Source of the DNA: an uncultured Veillonellaceae bacterium
GTDB lineage: Bacteria; Bacillota; Negativicutes; Veillonellales; Dialisteraceae
Length of the DNA stretch: 64,000 nucleotides
Reading direction: 5' to 3'
NCBI GenBank assembly: GCA_958348245.1
Contig: CATVYJ010000006.1
Span: 62,001 to 126,000, forward strand
The notes under the pieces were generated by a model that was not told where the DNA came from, searched no databases, and was given only the letters and a program-made list of their open reading frames with translations. Positions 8,977-16,648 of this stretch are shown here, in pieces (within the stretch, counting starts at the first letter, position 1; each line of letters starts with the position of its first letter). The position numbers were made by a program, and so were the translations under genes.

Positions 8977-9332
8977 TGGACGACTGCATTTTCTGCAAAA
9001 TCATCGCCGGGGATATCCCGTCGAACAAGGTCTATGAAGACGAGCACTGGTTTGCCTTCCGGGACATCGAGCCCTGCGCGCCCACGCACGTGCTTCTCAT
9101 CCCGAAGCAGCATGTGGCGAACATTCTCGCCCTCGATGAAGAAAAGGCGAAAGCGTTTGCCGATTTCTTCCAGGTGGTGAAAAAGATCGCGCAGCAGGAA
9201 GGGCTCGAAGAGTCGGGCTTCCGCGTGGTCATCAATACGGGCGAGAAGGCGGGGCAGTCCGTCTTCCATTTCCACGCGCACATCCTCGGCGGGCGGGAGA
9301 TGGGATGGCCGCCCTTCCCGGAAGACAGATAA
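8976..9332 (+). CDS. HIT-family nucleotide-binding protein (HinT-like)
   Basis: Small histidine-triad hydrolase/transferase of 118 aa, expected to act on nucleoside phosphoramidates or similar nucleotide conjugates. DDCIFCKIIAGDIPSNKVYED at the N-terminus and the triad HFHAHILGG near residue 100 are diagnostic. Its ATG overlaps the mtaB stop codon (TAATG) and GAGGAA lies at 8965-8970, so the two genes form one operon ended by the terminator at 9341. Confidence 0.94.
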   Translation: MDDCIFCKIIAGDIPSNKVYEDEHWFAFRDIEPCAPTHVLLIPKQHVANILALDEEKAKAFADFFQVVKKIAQQEGLEESGFRVVINTGEKAGQSVFHFHAHILGGREMGWPPFPEDR

Positions 9333-9340
9333 GCCGACGG

Positions 9341-9363
9341 AAGACGCCGCGAGGCGTCTTTTT
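9341..9363 (+). terminator. Intrinsic terminator after the HIT gene
   Basis: AAGACGCC (9341-9348), tetraloop GCGA and GGCGTCTT (9353-9360) are followed by T residues. Confidence 0.9.
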
Positions 9364-9397
9364 CGCGGGAAAATTTTGCCGCTCCGGGGAAAGCGGA

Positions 9398-9426
9398 TTG
9401 ACAGAGCCTGTGGGATACTCTATAAT
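9398..9426 (+). promoter_or_regulatory. Consensus promoter of rpsU
   Basis: TTGACA (9398-9403) and TATAAT (9421-9426) with exactly 17 bp between them form a perfect sigma-A consensus, fitting a highly expressed ribosomal gene. Confidence 0.96.
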
Positions 9427-9476
9427 TTAGAAGTGTGCAACAGCACCCCAGAGTATACTTGGAGGGAGGGATAAAG

Positions 9477-9653
9477 ATGTCTGAGATCAAAGTCAAAAAG
9501 GGCGAATCTCTGGATAGCGCTCTTCGCAGATTTAAACGTTCCTGCCAAAAAGCCGGGGTTCTTTCTGAAGTAAGAAAACGCGAACATTACGAAAAGCCCA
9601 GCGTAAGACGTAAGCTGAAATCCGAAGCTGCCAGAAAACGCAAATTTAAGTAA
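9477..9653 (+). CDS. rpsU: 30S ribosomal protein bS21
   Basis: Small basic ribosomal protein of 58 aa. SEIKVKKGESLDSALRRFKR and the Arg/Lys-rich C-terminus (RRKLKSEAARKRKFK) are typical. The start at 9477 follows the strong site GGAGGGAGGG (9461-9470). yqeY begins 25 bases downstream, the usual Firmicutes neighbour. Confidence 0.97.
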   Translation: MSEIKVKKGESLDSALRRFKRSCQKAGVLSEVRKREHYEKPSVRRKLKSEAARKRKFK

Positions 9654-9678
9654 TCCAATCAAATCCAGGTGAGATGAA

Positions 9679-10128
9679 TTGACGTTAAAGGAACAGCTTC
9701 TGGCCGACATGAAAGAGGCCATGAAGGCAAAGGCGGAAGGGAAAACGGCGCTGGCGGTCATCCGCATGGCGCGCGCTCACATCCGTCAGGCTGAAATCGA
9801 CGCCGGTCATGCGGACTTCGACGACGACCAGGTCGCGGCGATTCTGCGGAAAGAAATGAAGCAGCGCAAAGAGACTCTGGAGGAAATCCAGGGGAGCGGC
9901 CGCGAAGATCTGATCGAAGAGACGAAGGCGGAAATGGCCGTGCTGCAGAAGTACCTACCGGCAGAACTTTCTGAAGAGGACATCAGAAAAGTCGTGCAGG
10001 AAACTGTAGACGCACTGGACCCGGGAGCCAGAAATCTCGGCTCCGCCATGAAAGCCGTGATGGCCAAACTGAAGGGCAAGGCCGACGGCAAGGTGATCAA
10101 CCGCATCGTGCGGGAGGTCCTTGGTTGA
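9679..10128 (+). CDS. GatB/YqeY domain-containing protein
   Basis: 149-aa homologue of Bacillus YqeY, related to the tail domain of the GatB amidotransferase subunit. Its exact role is unproven, and a tRNA-linked function is usually inferred. Features are LKEQLLADMKEAMKAK, the IRMARAHIRQAEIDAG helix, LPAELSEEDI and a C-terminal LGSAMKAVMAKLKGKADG. The start is a TTG at 9679 after AGGTGAG (9667-9673), with no in-frame ATG nearby. It is the second gene of the rpsU operon. Confidence 0.93.
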   Translation: MTLKEQLLADMKEAMKAKAEGKTALAVIRMARAHIRQAEIDAGHADFDDDQVAAILRKEMKQRKETLEEIQGSGREDLIEETKAEMAVLQKYLPAELSEEDIRKVVQETVDALDPGARNLGSAMKAVMAKLKGKADGKVINRIVREVLG

Positions 10129-10142
10129 GCGTCTCCGGACGC

Positions 10143-10171
10143 TTGACAAACGGGGAAGCTTAGGCTATCCT
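10143..10171 (+). promoter_or_regulatory. Promoter of glnA
   Basis: TTGACA (10143-10148), 17 bp, then TATCCT (10166-10171). The predicted transcript has a leader of about 100 nt. Confidence 0.85.
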
Positions 10172-10179
10172 TGTTACAT

Positions 10180-10240
10180 AAGTTGATACTGCGTCAAAGA
10201 TGACTCATTCCCATGAGGAGTGGGTCATTTTAATTTTTAA
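10180..10240 (+). promoter_or_regulatory. Structured leader / possible attenuator of glnA
   Basis: ATGACTCA (10200-10207) can pair with TGGGTCAT (10221-10228, one G-U) and is followed by TTTTAATTTTT, giving a terminator-like hairpin inside the leader. An alternative hairpin, CTCAT/ATGAG with loop TCCC (10204-10217), uses the same bases and would exclude it. A smaller hairpin, TTGAT/GTCAA, precedes them. In several Firmicutes, glutamine synthetase leaders are controlled by ANTAR-protein antitermination, but the characteristic twin hexaloops are not clear here. The regulatory role is inferred. Confidence 0.45.
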
Positions 10241-10281
10241 GGACGGCGCGTGTCACAGGTATTTCAACAGGAGGGTTTGAA

Positions 10282-12180
10282 ATGTTGAACGAACTGCTGT
10301 ATTACATTCCCGCTGGTCAGTACGGAAAGGAAGGCATTCTCTCTCTGCTCGCGCAGCATCCGGAGATCCGTTTCGTATCTCTCGTGGGCATCGACCTGGC
10401 AGGGAACGATACGGACGAAAAGATCCCGATGCGCATTTTCATGGAAGACTACGACGATTTCTTCGCCGGCCGGGCGGTGCAGACCGACGGCTCTTCCGTC
10501 GTTCTCATGAATATCGCCACGCTGAACGATGCCCGCGTCGACATGGTCGCGGACAGCAGCGTGAACTGGTATGTGGATTACAACAACGATAACATTGACG
10601 ATGAGACGGGACTCCCCGTGGGCACGCTCCGCATCCCGTGCTTCCTCCTGCACAACGGCAGGTACATCGACTCCCGCTCCATCCTGAAGCAGTCCTGCGA
10701 CTACGTGGCTTCCGAACTGAAAAAGCTCCTCGCGGACAAACCGGTGGCCGGCATGGAAAATCTCCCCGGCAGCGAGATCCAGGACATCGTCTTCACTACC
10801 GGCACGGAGCTGGAATTCTGGGTGAAGACCCCGAGCGAAAAGGAAACGGTGGAGCACCTTTCCATTTCCCAGCGTCTGCAGGAACAGTACTGGCAGAGAA
10901 TGCGCGGCAACGTGCGCACCGCCATGGAACAGGCCATCGAAGAGCTGGACGCGCGCGGCCTGAAAGTCGAAATGGGCCACAAGGAAGTGGGCGGCATCAA
11001 GCCGAAGATCGACGACGCGGGCAACATCATCGACGTGGTGGAACAGCTCGAATGCGACTGGAAATTCAGCCTGAATCCGCTGCAGGCGTGCGACAACGAA
11101 CTGGAAGCGCGCATCATCATCCGCGAAGTGTTCCGTGAAAACGGGCTGGACGTCTCCTTCAAGGCGAAGCCGATCATCGGCGTGGCCGGCAGCGGCGAAC
11201 ACACCCACGTGGGCATCGCGGCCCGCCTGAAAAACGGCAAGACCATCAACCTCCTCGCGCCGGAAGACATGAAGGCGGACTTCCTCTCCACCATCGGCTA
11301 CGGCTTCATCATGGGCATCCTCAAGAACTATGAAGCGACGAACCCCTTCATTTCCTCCACCACGGACGCTTTCAACCGTCTGAAACCGGGCTTCGAGGCG
11401 CCGGTGTGCATTGTCACCTCTCTCGGCCATACGCCGGAGGTGCCGTCGCGCAACCGCACCATCCTCATCGGCCTCGTGCGCGACATCGACAATCCGAAAG
11501 CGACCCGCTTCGAGCTGCGCGCGCCGAACCCCTTCACGAATACCTTCCTCGCCGTATCCATGCTGTACCTGACCGCGCTCGACGGCATCCGCTACGCGGT
11601 CTCCTCCGGCAAGACCCCGGCGGAACTCCTGGCGGAACTCTCCAAGAAGCCCGGCGAAGAAGCGGACTATCTCGAAAAAGACCGGGCATACCGCTGCGAA
11701 GACAACGTCTTTGAAGATTTCACCGATGAAGAACGGGCGGCCCTCTTCGGCAAACCGCCGGCGACGGTCTGGGAAAACGTGAAGACCATGCAGGCCAATC
11801 CGGACAAAGTGGCGGTCCTCACTGCGGGCGGCTCCGTAGATCAGTCCATCATCGACTCCTTCGTGGCGTCCATCCTCTACCGCTGGAAGAACGAGCTGAT
11901 CGACCGCATCATCCCCGGCACGGAAATGCAGGTGAAGAGCTTCCGCGAACTGGAAGAAGAAGACAAGCTCGACGAGAAGCGCTGGAAAGCCATCAAGGCC
12001 AAACGCATCGAACTGGCGAAAGACACCCTGGACGGCGAATGCATCTGCACGAAGCTGAAAAAGGCGCTCGAAGCCGACGACTACGACGCGGCCTCCGATC
12101 TCCAGCTGGACATGATGAAGAAAGTGGAAGAACTGGGCAAAGAATACCGCACCTACGCGCTGAACGTACTGGACGACTGA
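10282..12180 (+). CDS. glnA: Glutamine synthetase, long (~630 aa) form
   Basis: ATP-dependent ammonia assimilation to glutamine. The 632-aa protein is longer than the usual GSI (about 450 aa) and shorter than GlnN-type GSIII (about 700 aa). It resembles the long forms known in some anaerobic Firmicutes and Fusobacteria. TTGTELEFW near residue 174 matches the catalytic-domain opening, VAGSGEHTHVGIAAR near residue 305 corresponds to the GSGxHxH substrate loop, and PSRNRTILIGLVRD and ATRFELRAPNP are the ATP/Glu-binding motifs. A helical C-terminal extension of about 110 residues follows. GGAGGG (10270-10275) fixes the start. Leader hairpins suggest nitrogen control. Confidence 0.88.
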   Translation: MLNELLYYIPAGQYGKEGILSLLAQHPEIRFVSLVGIDLAGNDTDEKIPMRIFMEDYDDFFAGRAVQTDGSSVVLMNIATLNDARVDMVADSSVNWYVDYNNDNIDDETGLPVGTLRIPCFLLHNGRYIDSRSILKQSCDYVASELKKLLADKPVAGMENLPGSEIQDIVFTTGTELEFWVKTPSEKETVEHLSISQRLQEQYWQRMRGNVRTAMEQAIEELDARGLKVEMGHKEVGGIKPKIDDAGNIIDVVEQLECDWKFSLNPLQACDNELEARIIIREVFRENGLDVSFKAKPIIGVAGSGEHTHVGIAARLKNGKTINLLAPEDMKADFLSTIGYGFIMGILKNYEATNPFISSTTDAFNRLKPGFEAPVCIVTSLGHTPEVPSRNRTILIGLVRDIDNPKATRFELRAPNPFTNTFLAVSMLYLTALDGIRYAVSSGKTPAELLAELSKKPGEEADYLEKDRAYRCEDNVFEDFTDEERAALFGKPPATVWENVKTMQANPDKVAVLTAGGSVDQSIIDSFVASILYRWKNELIDRIIPGTEMQVKSFRELEEEDKLDEKRWKAIKAKRIELAKDTLDGECICTKLKKALEADDYDAASDLQLDMMKKVEELGKEYRTYALNVLDD

Positions 12181-12193
12181 ACCCCTTCTCCGG

Positions 12194-12224
12194 AAATCCC
12201 GCGGCCCTGCGCCGCGGGATTTTC
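12194..12224 (+). terminator. Intrinsic terminator after glnA
   Basis: AATCCCGCGGC and GCCGCGGGATT (12195-12221) close a five-base loop, followed by T residues. Confidence 0.9.
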
Positions 12225-12268
12225 TGCTGCCCGCAAAAGGAGAGCGCGGAAAGATTTTCACTTACATA

Positions 12269-12297
12269 TTGAAAAATATCGCTGTATCTGGTACACT
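12269..12297 (+). promoter_or_regulatory. Promoter of dfx
   Basis: TTGAAA (12269-12274), 17 bp, TACACT (12292-12297). Confidence 0.8.
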
Positions 12298-12350
12298 CGG
12301 GATATAGAGAAATTTCAATGTCCGGAAACCCGGAGAAATGGAGGAATCCC

Positions 12351-12722
12351 ATGAACTTCACCATCTACAGATGCGCGGAATGCGGCAATGTAGCCGCTCT
12401 TCTCAATAAAAAGGCGGGGGCGCTCGTCTGCTGCGGCCGTCCCATGCAGGAACTCGTGCCGAACACCACTGACGCGGCGCAGGAAAAGCACGTCCCGGTG
12501 GTATCCCGCGAAGACGGCCAGCTGAAAGTGACCGTCGGCTCCACGGCGCATCCCATGCTGCCCGAACACTACATCGAATGGATCGCGCTCATCGTAGGCG
12601 AGACCGTACAGATCCATTACCTCGCGCCGGGCGAAGCGCCGGAGACCGTATTCCCCGCGGCGGAACACGGCACGGCCCTTGCCTACTGCAATCTCCACGG
12701 CCTGTGGAGCGCGGCTTTCTGA
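12351..12722 (+). CDS. dfx: Desulfoferrodoxin (2Fe superoxide reductase)
   Basis: Reduces superoxide to hydrogen peroxide without releasing oxygen, a defence typical of anaerobes. At 123 aa it has both iron centres. The N-terminal desulforedoxin-like centre I is CAEC...CCGRP (residues 7-29). The catalytic centre II ligands are in EKHVPV, GSTAHPMLPEHYIEW and CNLHGLW. The ATG at 12351 follows GGAGGAAT, and an upstream in-frame ATG at 12318 lacks a ribosome-binding site. It forms a single-gene unit between its own promoter and terminator. Confidence 0.95.
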   Translation: MNFTIYRCAECGNVAALLNKKAGALVCCGRPMQELVPNTTDAAQEKHVPVVSREDGQLKVTVGSTAHPMLPEHYIEWIALIVGETVQIHYLAPGEAPETVFPAAEHGTALAYCNLHGLWSAAF

Positions 12723-12739
12723 TCCCGGCGGGACCGCGG

Positions 12740-12766
12740 ACGGCTTCCGAAAGGAGGCCGTTTTTT
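12740..12766 (+). terminator. Intrinsic terminator after dfx
   Basis: ACGGCTTCC (12740-12748), GAAA tetraloop and GGAGGCCGT (12753-12761) are followed by TTTTT. Confidence 0.9.
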
Positions 12767-12791
12767 CATGCTTTGCAAAGCGCGCGCCCTG

Positions 12792-12880
12792 TGGTATACT
12801 TATCTACCGTGAGGGGCGGCCCGCAGGGCGCGTTCCTCCTTGGAGAAGGACTTGACAAACGGTCTTTCAACGGGTATACT
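12792..12880 (+). promoter_or_regulatory. Promoters of the tRNA cluster
   Basis: The main promoter is TTGACA (12852-12857), 17 bp, TATACT (12875-12880), 15 bases before tRNA-Asp. A second candidate, the extended -10 TGGTATACT (12792-12800), lies upstream. Confidence 0.85.
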
Positions 12881-12895
12881 ATCAAAGTATCTTGC

Positions 12896-12972
12896 GGCCC
12901 GGTGGTGTAGTGGTCTAACATGCCGCCCTGTCACGGCGGAGATCGTCAGTTCAAATCTGATCCGGGTCGCCA
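12896..12972 (+). tRNA. tRNA-Asp (GTC)
   Basis: Cloverleaf of 77 nt with encoded CCA. Acceptor GGCCCGG pairs with CCGGGTC, the anticodon loop is CTGTCAC (anticodon GTC) and the T loop is TTCAAAT. First of three tRNAs in one transcript. Confidence 0.96.
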
Positions 12973-12975
12973 TAT

Positions 12976-13050
12976 GCGGAAGTAGCTCAGTGGTAGAGCA
13001 CCACCTTGCCAAGGTGGGGGTCGCGGGTTCGAGTCCCGTTTTCCGCTCCA
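12976..13050 (+). tRNA. tRNA-Gly (GCC)
   Basis: 75-nt cloverleaf ending in an encoded CCA. Acceptor GCGGAAG pairs with TTTCCGC, the anticodon loop is TTGCCAA (anticodon GCC) and the T arm is GCGGG TTCGAGT CCCGT. Confidence 0.97.
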
Positions 13051-13053
13051 TAT

Positions 13054-13127
13054 GGCGGCATAGCCAAGCGGTAAGGCAGAGGTCTGCAAAACCTTTATCC
13101 CCAGTTCGATTCTGGGTGCCGCCTCCA
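13054..13127 (+). tRNA. tRNA-Cys (GCA)
   Basis: 74-nt cloverleaf ending in CCA. Acceptor GGCGGCA pairs with TGCCGCC and the anticodon loop is CTGCAAA (anticodon GCA). Confidence 0.97.
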
Positions 13128-13138
13128 TAGCAATCACA

Positions 13139-13158
13139 CCCCCGGCGACGGGGGTTTT
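13139..13158 (+). terminator. Terminator after tRNA-Cys
   Basis: CCCCCG, loop GCGA, CGGGGG, then TTTT. The T run is short, so read-through into tRNA-Leu is possible. Confidence 0.75.
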
Positions 13159-13169
13159 GTACCATCCTT

Positions 13170-13258
13170 GCCGGGGTGGCGGAACTGGCAGACGCAAGGG
13201 ACTTAAAATCCCTCGGAGCGTGAGCTTCGTACCGGTTCGATTCCGGTCCTCGGCACCA
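13170..13258 (+). tRNA. tRNA-Leu (TAA)
   Basis: 89-nt class II tRNA with a long variable arm (CGGAGCGTGAGCTTCG) and encoded CCA. Acceptor GCCGGGG pairs with CCTCGGC and the anticodon loop is CTTAAAA (anticodon TAA). No separate promoter is visible after the preceding hairpin, so it probably depends on read-through. Confidence 0.97.
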
Positions 13259-13266
13259 GCACGCGG

Positions 13267-13291
13267 CGGCTCTCTTCGGAGGGCCGTTTTT
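13267..13291 (+). terminator. Terminator after tRNA-Leu
   Basis: CGGCTCTC (13267-13274), loop TTCG and GAGGGCCG (13279-13286) are followed by five T. Confidence 0.9.
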
Positions 13292-13297
13292 GTGCGC

Positions 13298-13331
13298 GCC
13301 TTTTCGGGAAGGCGGGCCTTCCCGAAAAGGC
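13298..13331 (+). repeat. Perfect 16-bp inverted repeat with 2-bp centre
   Basis: The arm at 13298-13313 (GCCTTTTCGGGAAGGC) is the exact reverse complement of 13316-13331. It lies between the tRNA-Leu terminator and the pnp promoter and has no T tract, so it is not an obvious terminator. It could be an extragenic palindrome or a cruciform-forming site. Confidence 0.85.
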
Positions 13332-13409
13332 GGCGGAGCGCGGAAGGCGGCGTGCGGGAAGTCCCGCGCGCAGAATTTCCGCAGCGCCTCCCACCGGCGC
13401 GGGGCGTTA

Positions 13410-13418
13410 TGTTATAAT
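13410..13418 (+). promoter_or_regulatory. Extended -10 promoter for pnp-dut-nudF
   Basis: TGTTATAAT, 48 bases before pnp. Confidence 0.75.
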
Positions 13419-13466
13419 ATATTTTACGAGTAAAAAAGAAATGAAACAGAACAGAGGAGGAACGAA

Positions 13467-15554
13467 ATGTTCAGAACATTTTCCATGGAACTGGCGGGCC
13501 GGACGCTCACGATCGAGACCGGCAAGATGGCGAAGCAGGCGTCCGGCGCGGCGCTGGTGCGCTACGGAGACACGGTGGTGCTGGTGACGTCCACCATCAG
13601 CAAGAGCGCCCGGGAAGGGACGGATTTCTTCCCGCTCACCGTCGATTACGAAGAAAAGATGTACGCCGTGGGCAAGATGCCCGGCGGGTTCCTGCGCCGC
13701 GAAGGACGCCCGGGCAACTCCGCCATCCTGAATGCGCGGCTCATCGACCGCCCCATCCGTCCTCTTTTCGATAAGCGCTGCCGCAACGACGTGCACGTCA
13801 TGGCCACGGTTCTCTCCGTGGATTACGACAACGCGCCGGAACTGTGCGGCATGCTCGGCGCGTCCGCGTCGCTCGCGATCTCCGACATTCCCTGGGACGG
13901 CCCCATCGCCGGCGTGCGCGTGGGCCGGGTGAACGGCGAATTTGTGGTGAACCCCACGCAGGCCCAGCTGGAAGCCTCCACCATGAACATCACCGTGGCG
14001 GGCTCCGAAACGGCCATCCTCATGGTGGAAGGGGGCGCGCAGGAAGCGCCCGAAGAAGAAGTACTGGACGCCATCATGTTTGCCCACGAGCAGATCAAAA
14101 AACTCGTGGCTTTCCAGAAAACCATCGTCGCCGAAGTAGGCAAGCCGAAGCGCGAAATGGTCTTCCCGGAAATCCCCGCGGACATCGAAGAAGCCATCCG
14201 CGCCTATGCGGAAGAGCCGCTGAAGACCGCCATCTTCAATCCGGACAAACTCACCCGGGAAGCGCACATGGCGGAAGTGAAAGAAGAAGCGGAAGCGCAT
14301 TTCAAGGAAATCTATCCGGACAACGGGGCGGACGTGGAAGCGTGCCTCGACCACCTCACGAAGGAAATCGTGCGCCACATGATTTCCGTGGATAAGATCC
14401 GTCCCGACGGACGGGCGCTCGACGAGATCCGCCCCATCACCTGCGAAGTGGGCCTCCTCCCGCGGGTGCACGGCTCGGCCCTCTTCACCCGCGGCCAGAC
14501 CCAGGCCCTCACCATCACGACGCTGGCGCCCATGTCGGAAGTGCAGATCATCGACGACCTCACGCCGGTGACGGAGAAGCGCTACCTCCATCAGTACAAT
14601 TTCCCGTCCTACAGCGTGGGCGAGACGAAGAGCTCCCGCGGGCCGGGGCGGCGGGAAATCGGCCACGGCGCGCTCGCCGAAAGGGCGCTCCTGCCGGTCA
14701 TTCCCTCCGTGGAAGAATTCCCCTACGCCATCCGCGTCGTGTCGGAAATCCTCGAGTCGAACGGCTCCTCCTCGCAGGCCAGCGTGTGCGGCAGCACCAT
14801 GTCTCTCATGAACGCCGGCGTGCCCATTAAAGCGCCGGTGGCGGGCATCGCCATGGGCCTCGTGCAGGAAGGGGAACACTTCACCATCCTCACCGACATC
14901 CAGGGCATGGAAGACGCGCTCGGCGACATGGACTTCAAGGTGGCGGGCACCGCGAAAGGCGTCACCGCCATCCAGATGGACATCAAGATTCACGGCCTCT
15001 CCCGGGATATCCTTCTCGCCGCGCTCCAGCAGGCGCGGAAAGGCCGCCTCTTCATCCTGGACAAGATGGCCGCGTGCATCGCGAAGCCCGCGGACCATCT
15101 CTCGCCGTACGCGCCGAAGATCATCACCATGACCATCCCCGTGGACAAGATCCGCGACGTCATCGGCACCGGCGGCAAGACCATCAATAAAATCATCAGC
15201 GAGACCGGCGTGAAGATGGATGTGGAAGAAGACGGCCGCATCTACATCGCTACGCCCGACGAAGAAGCGGCGCAGCGGGCGAAGAAAATGGTAGAAGCGC
15301 TCACCCACGACGTACAGCCCGGCGAGACCTACCTCGGCCGCGTGACCCGACTCATGAAATTCGGCGCTTTCGTGGAAATCCTTCCCGGCAAGGAAGGCAT
15401 GGTGCACGTGTCCCAGCTGGCGCTCACCCGCGTGGAAAAACCGGAAGACGTGGTCCATGAAGGCGACGAAATCATGGTGAAAGTCACGGAAATCGACGAC
15501 AAGGGCCGCATCAACCTCTCCCGGAAAGCCCTCCTTCTGGAGACCCGCAAATGA
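13467..15554 (+). CDS. pnp: Polyribonucleotide nucleotidyltransferase (PNPase)
   Basis: 3'-to-5' phosphorolytic exoribonuclease involved in mRNA decay. The 695-aa protein has the standard layout: an RNase PH domain (residues about 5-140), a helical linker, a second RNase PH domain (about 310-540, with QALTITTLAP and SNGSSSQASVCGSTMSL), KH domain VIGTGGKTINKIISETG (about 570) and S1 domain RVTRLMKFGAFVEILPGKEG (about 635). GGAGGAAC precedes the ATG. The stop overlaps the dut start (ATGA). Neighbouring rpsO, often adjacent in other bacteria, is absent. Confidence 0.97.
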   Translation: MFRTFSMELAGRTLTIETGKMAKQASGAALVRYGDTVVLVTSTISKSAREGTDFFPLTVDYEEKMYAVGKMPGGFLRREGRPGNSAILNARLIDRPIRPLFDKRCRNDVHVMATVLSVDYDNAPELCGMLGASASLAISDIPWDGPIAGVRVGRVNGEFVVNPTQAQLEASTMNITVAGSETAILMVEGGAQEAPEEEVLDAIMFAHEQIKKLVAFQKTIVAEVGKPKREMVFPEIPADIEEAIRAYAEEPLKTAIFNPDKLTREAHMAEVKEEAEAHFKEIYPDNGADVEACLDHLTKEIVRHMISVDKIRPDGRALDEIRPITCEVGLLPRVHGSALFTRGQTQALTITTLAPMSEVQIIDDLTPVTEKRYLHQYNFPSYSVGETKSSRGPGRREIGHGALAERALLPVIPSVEEFPYAIRVVSEILESNGSSSQASVCGSTMSLMNAGVPIKAPVAGIAMGLVQEGEHFTILTDIQGMEDALGDMDFKVAGTAKGVTAIQMDIKIHGLSRDILLAALQQARKGRLFILDKMAACIAKPADHLSPYAPKIITMTIPVDKIRDVIGTGGKTINKIISETGVKMDVEEDGRIYIATPDEEAAQRAKKMVEALTHDVQPGETYLGRVTRLMKFGAFVEILPGKEGMVHVSQLALTRVEKPEDVVHEGDEIMVKVTEIDDKGRINLSRKALLLETRK

Positions 15555-15997
15555 GATGCCGCGGCTTTGAAGTGGTGAGCGGCTGGGCGGACAGAGGCGT
15601 CCGCCTTCCCGCGCGGAAGACCGCGGAGAGCGCGGGCTACGACATTGAAAGCGCCGCGTCGGCGGACCTCCTTCCGGGGAAAGTGACCGTCCTCCCCACG
15701 GGGCTCAAAGCGTACATGGGCAGCGGGGAATATCTCGCCATCCACATCCGATCCAGCATGGGCATCAGGCACGGCCTTTCCCTTGCGAACGGCACGGGCA
15801 TCATCGACGGCGACTATTACAACAACGAAGACAATGAAGGGCATATCCTCATTGCCGTATACAACGCGTCCGACGCGGTCTTCCATGTGGAAAAAGGCGA
15901 CCGCGTGGCGCAGGGCATTTTCTGCCGGTACCTCACCGCCGACGGAGACGCCGCGGACGGCGTGCGCCGGGGCGGCGTGGGCAGCACGGGGGTGTGA
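15551..15997 (+). CDS. dut: dUTP diphosphatase (trimeric dUTPase)
   Basis: Hydrolyses dUTP to dUMP, keeping uracil out of DNA and supplying dTMP synthesis. All five motifs are visible in 148 aa: AGYDIES, RSSMGIRHGL, GIIDGDYYNNEDNEG, KGDRVAQGIF and RGGVGSTGV at the extreme C-terminus. The catalytic Asp is in IIDGDY. The ATG overlaps the pnp stop. Confidence 0.95.
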   Translation: MRCRGFEVVSGWADRGVRLPARKTAESAGYDIESAASADLLPGKVTVLPTGLKAYMGSGEYLAIHIRSSMGIRHGLSLANGTGIIDGDYYNNEDNEGHILIAVYNASDAVFHVEKGDRVAQGIFCRYLTADGDAADGVRRGGVGSTGV

Positions 15998-16000
15998 GCC

Positions 16001-16531
16001 ATGATTGAAAAGGAAAAGCTGGAGCAGCGGACGCCCGTCTACGAAGGCAAACTTCTCCATGTGTACAGAGACGACGTGGAAATCGGCGGGCGGAAGACCT
16101 GGCGCGAAGTGGTCCTCCATCCCGGCGCGTGCGCCGTCATCCCCGTCACGGACGACGGGTGCGTCCTCTTCGTGCGGCAGTACCGCTACGCCGTGGAGGA
16201 AGCGCTCCTCGAGATCCCCGCGGGCAAGATCGATCCCGGCGAAGCGCCGGAGACCTGCGCCGCGCGGGAACTGACGGAAGAGACGGGATACCGCGCGGGA
16301 CGCCTGCGGAAACTGGGCGCGGTGTACACCACGCCGGGCTTCTGCAACGAGACCATCCACCTCTATCTCGCGGACCAGCTCATCCCCTCGCACCAGCACC
16401 TCGATGCGGACGAATTTCTCGACGTGGTGAAAGTGCCTCTCGCGGACGTGCGCCGCATGATTCGGGACGGGGAGATTCACGATGCGAAAACCCTCGCGGC
16501 CTTCGCCATCGCCATGGACGAACTGAAATGA
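16001..16531 (+). CDS. nudF: NUDIX hydrolase, ADP-ribose pyrophosphatase type
   Basis: Probably cleaves ADP-ribose to AMP and ribose 5-phosphate. The Nudix box GKIDPGEAPETCAARELTEETGY lies near residues 74-96 of 176, preceded by VRQYRYAVEEALLEIPAG, which is characteristic of the ADP-ribose group. It begins three bases after the dut stop, with only a weak ribosome-binding site, suggesting coupling. Last gene of the pnp operon. Confidence 0.9.
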   Translation: MIEKEKLEQRTPVYEGKLLHVYRDDVEIGGRKTWREVVLHPGACAVIPVTDDGCVLFVRQYRYAVEEALLEIPAGKIDPGEAPETCAARELTEETGYRAGRLRKLGAVYTTPGFCNETIHLYLADQLIPSHQHLDADEFLDVVKVPLADVRRMIRDGEIHDAKTLAAFAIAMDELK

Positions 16532-16538
16532 AAAGAAA

Positions 16539-16564
16539 AGCACTGCTCCGGCGGTGCTTTTTTT
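16539..16564 (+). terminator. Intrinsic terminator after nudF
   Basis: AGCACTGC (16539-16546), loop TCCG and GCGGTGCT (16551-16558) are followed by six T. Confidence 0.9.
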
Positions 16565-16583
16565 GCGCCCGCGCCGCCTCCGG

Positions 16584-16627
16584 TTGCGCCCGCGGGCCGT
16601 CTGTGATATGGTAGTTACATATGTAAC
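16584..16627 (+). promoter_or_regulatory. Promoter and 14-bp palindromic operator of the SorC-type regulator
   Basis: TTGCGC (16584-16589), 17 bp, then TATGGT (16607-16612, extended by TGA). Directly downstream lies the perfect palindrome GTTACATATGTAAC (16614-16627), which would cover the transcription start. The half-site GTTACAT recurs at the dhaL promoter, so autoregulation is likely. Confidence 0.7.
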
Positions 16628-16648
16628 CGCACAGAACAGGAGGGGGCC

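Noticed and set aside
13407..15458. Very long open frame on the minus strand opposite pnp (and similar ones opposite glnA, pdp, ftsH and others)
   Set aside because: They are shadows of real genes in GC-rich DNA with strong third-position GC bias: no ribosome-binding sites, His/Gly/Arg/Ala-rich composition without family motifs.
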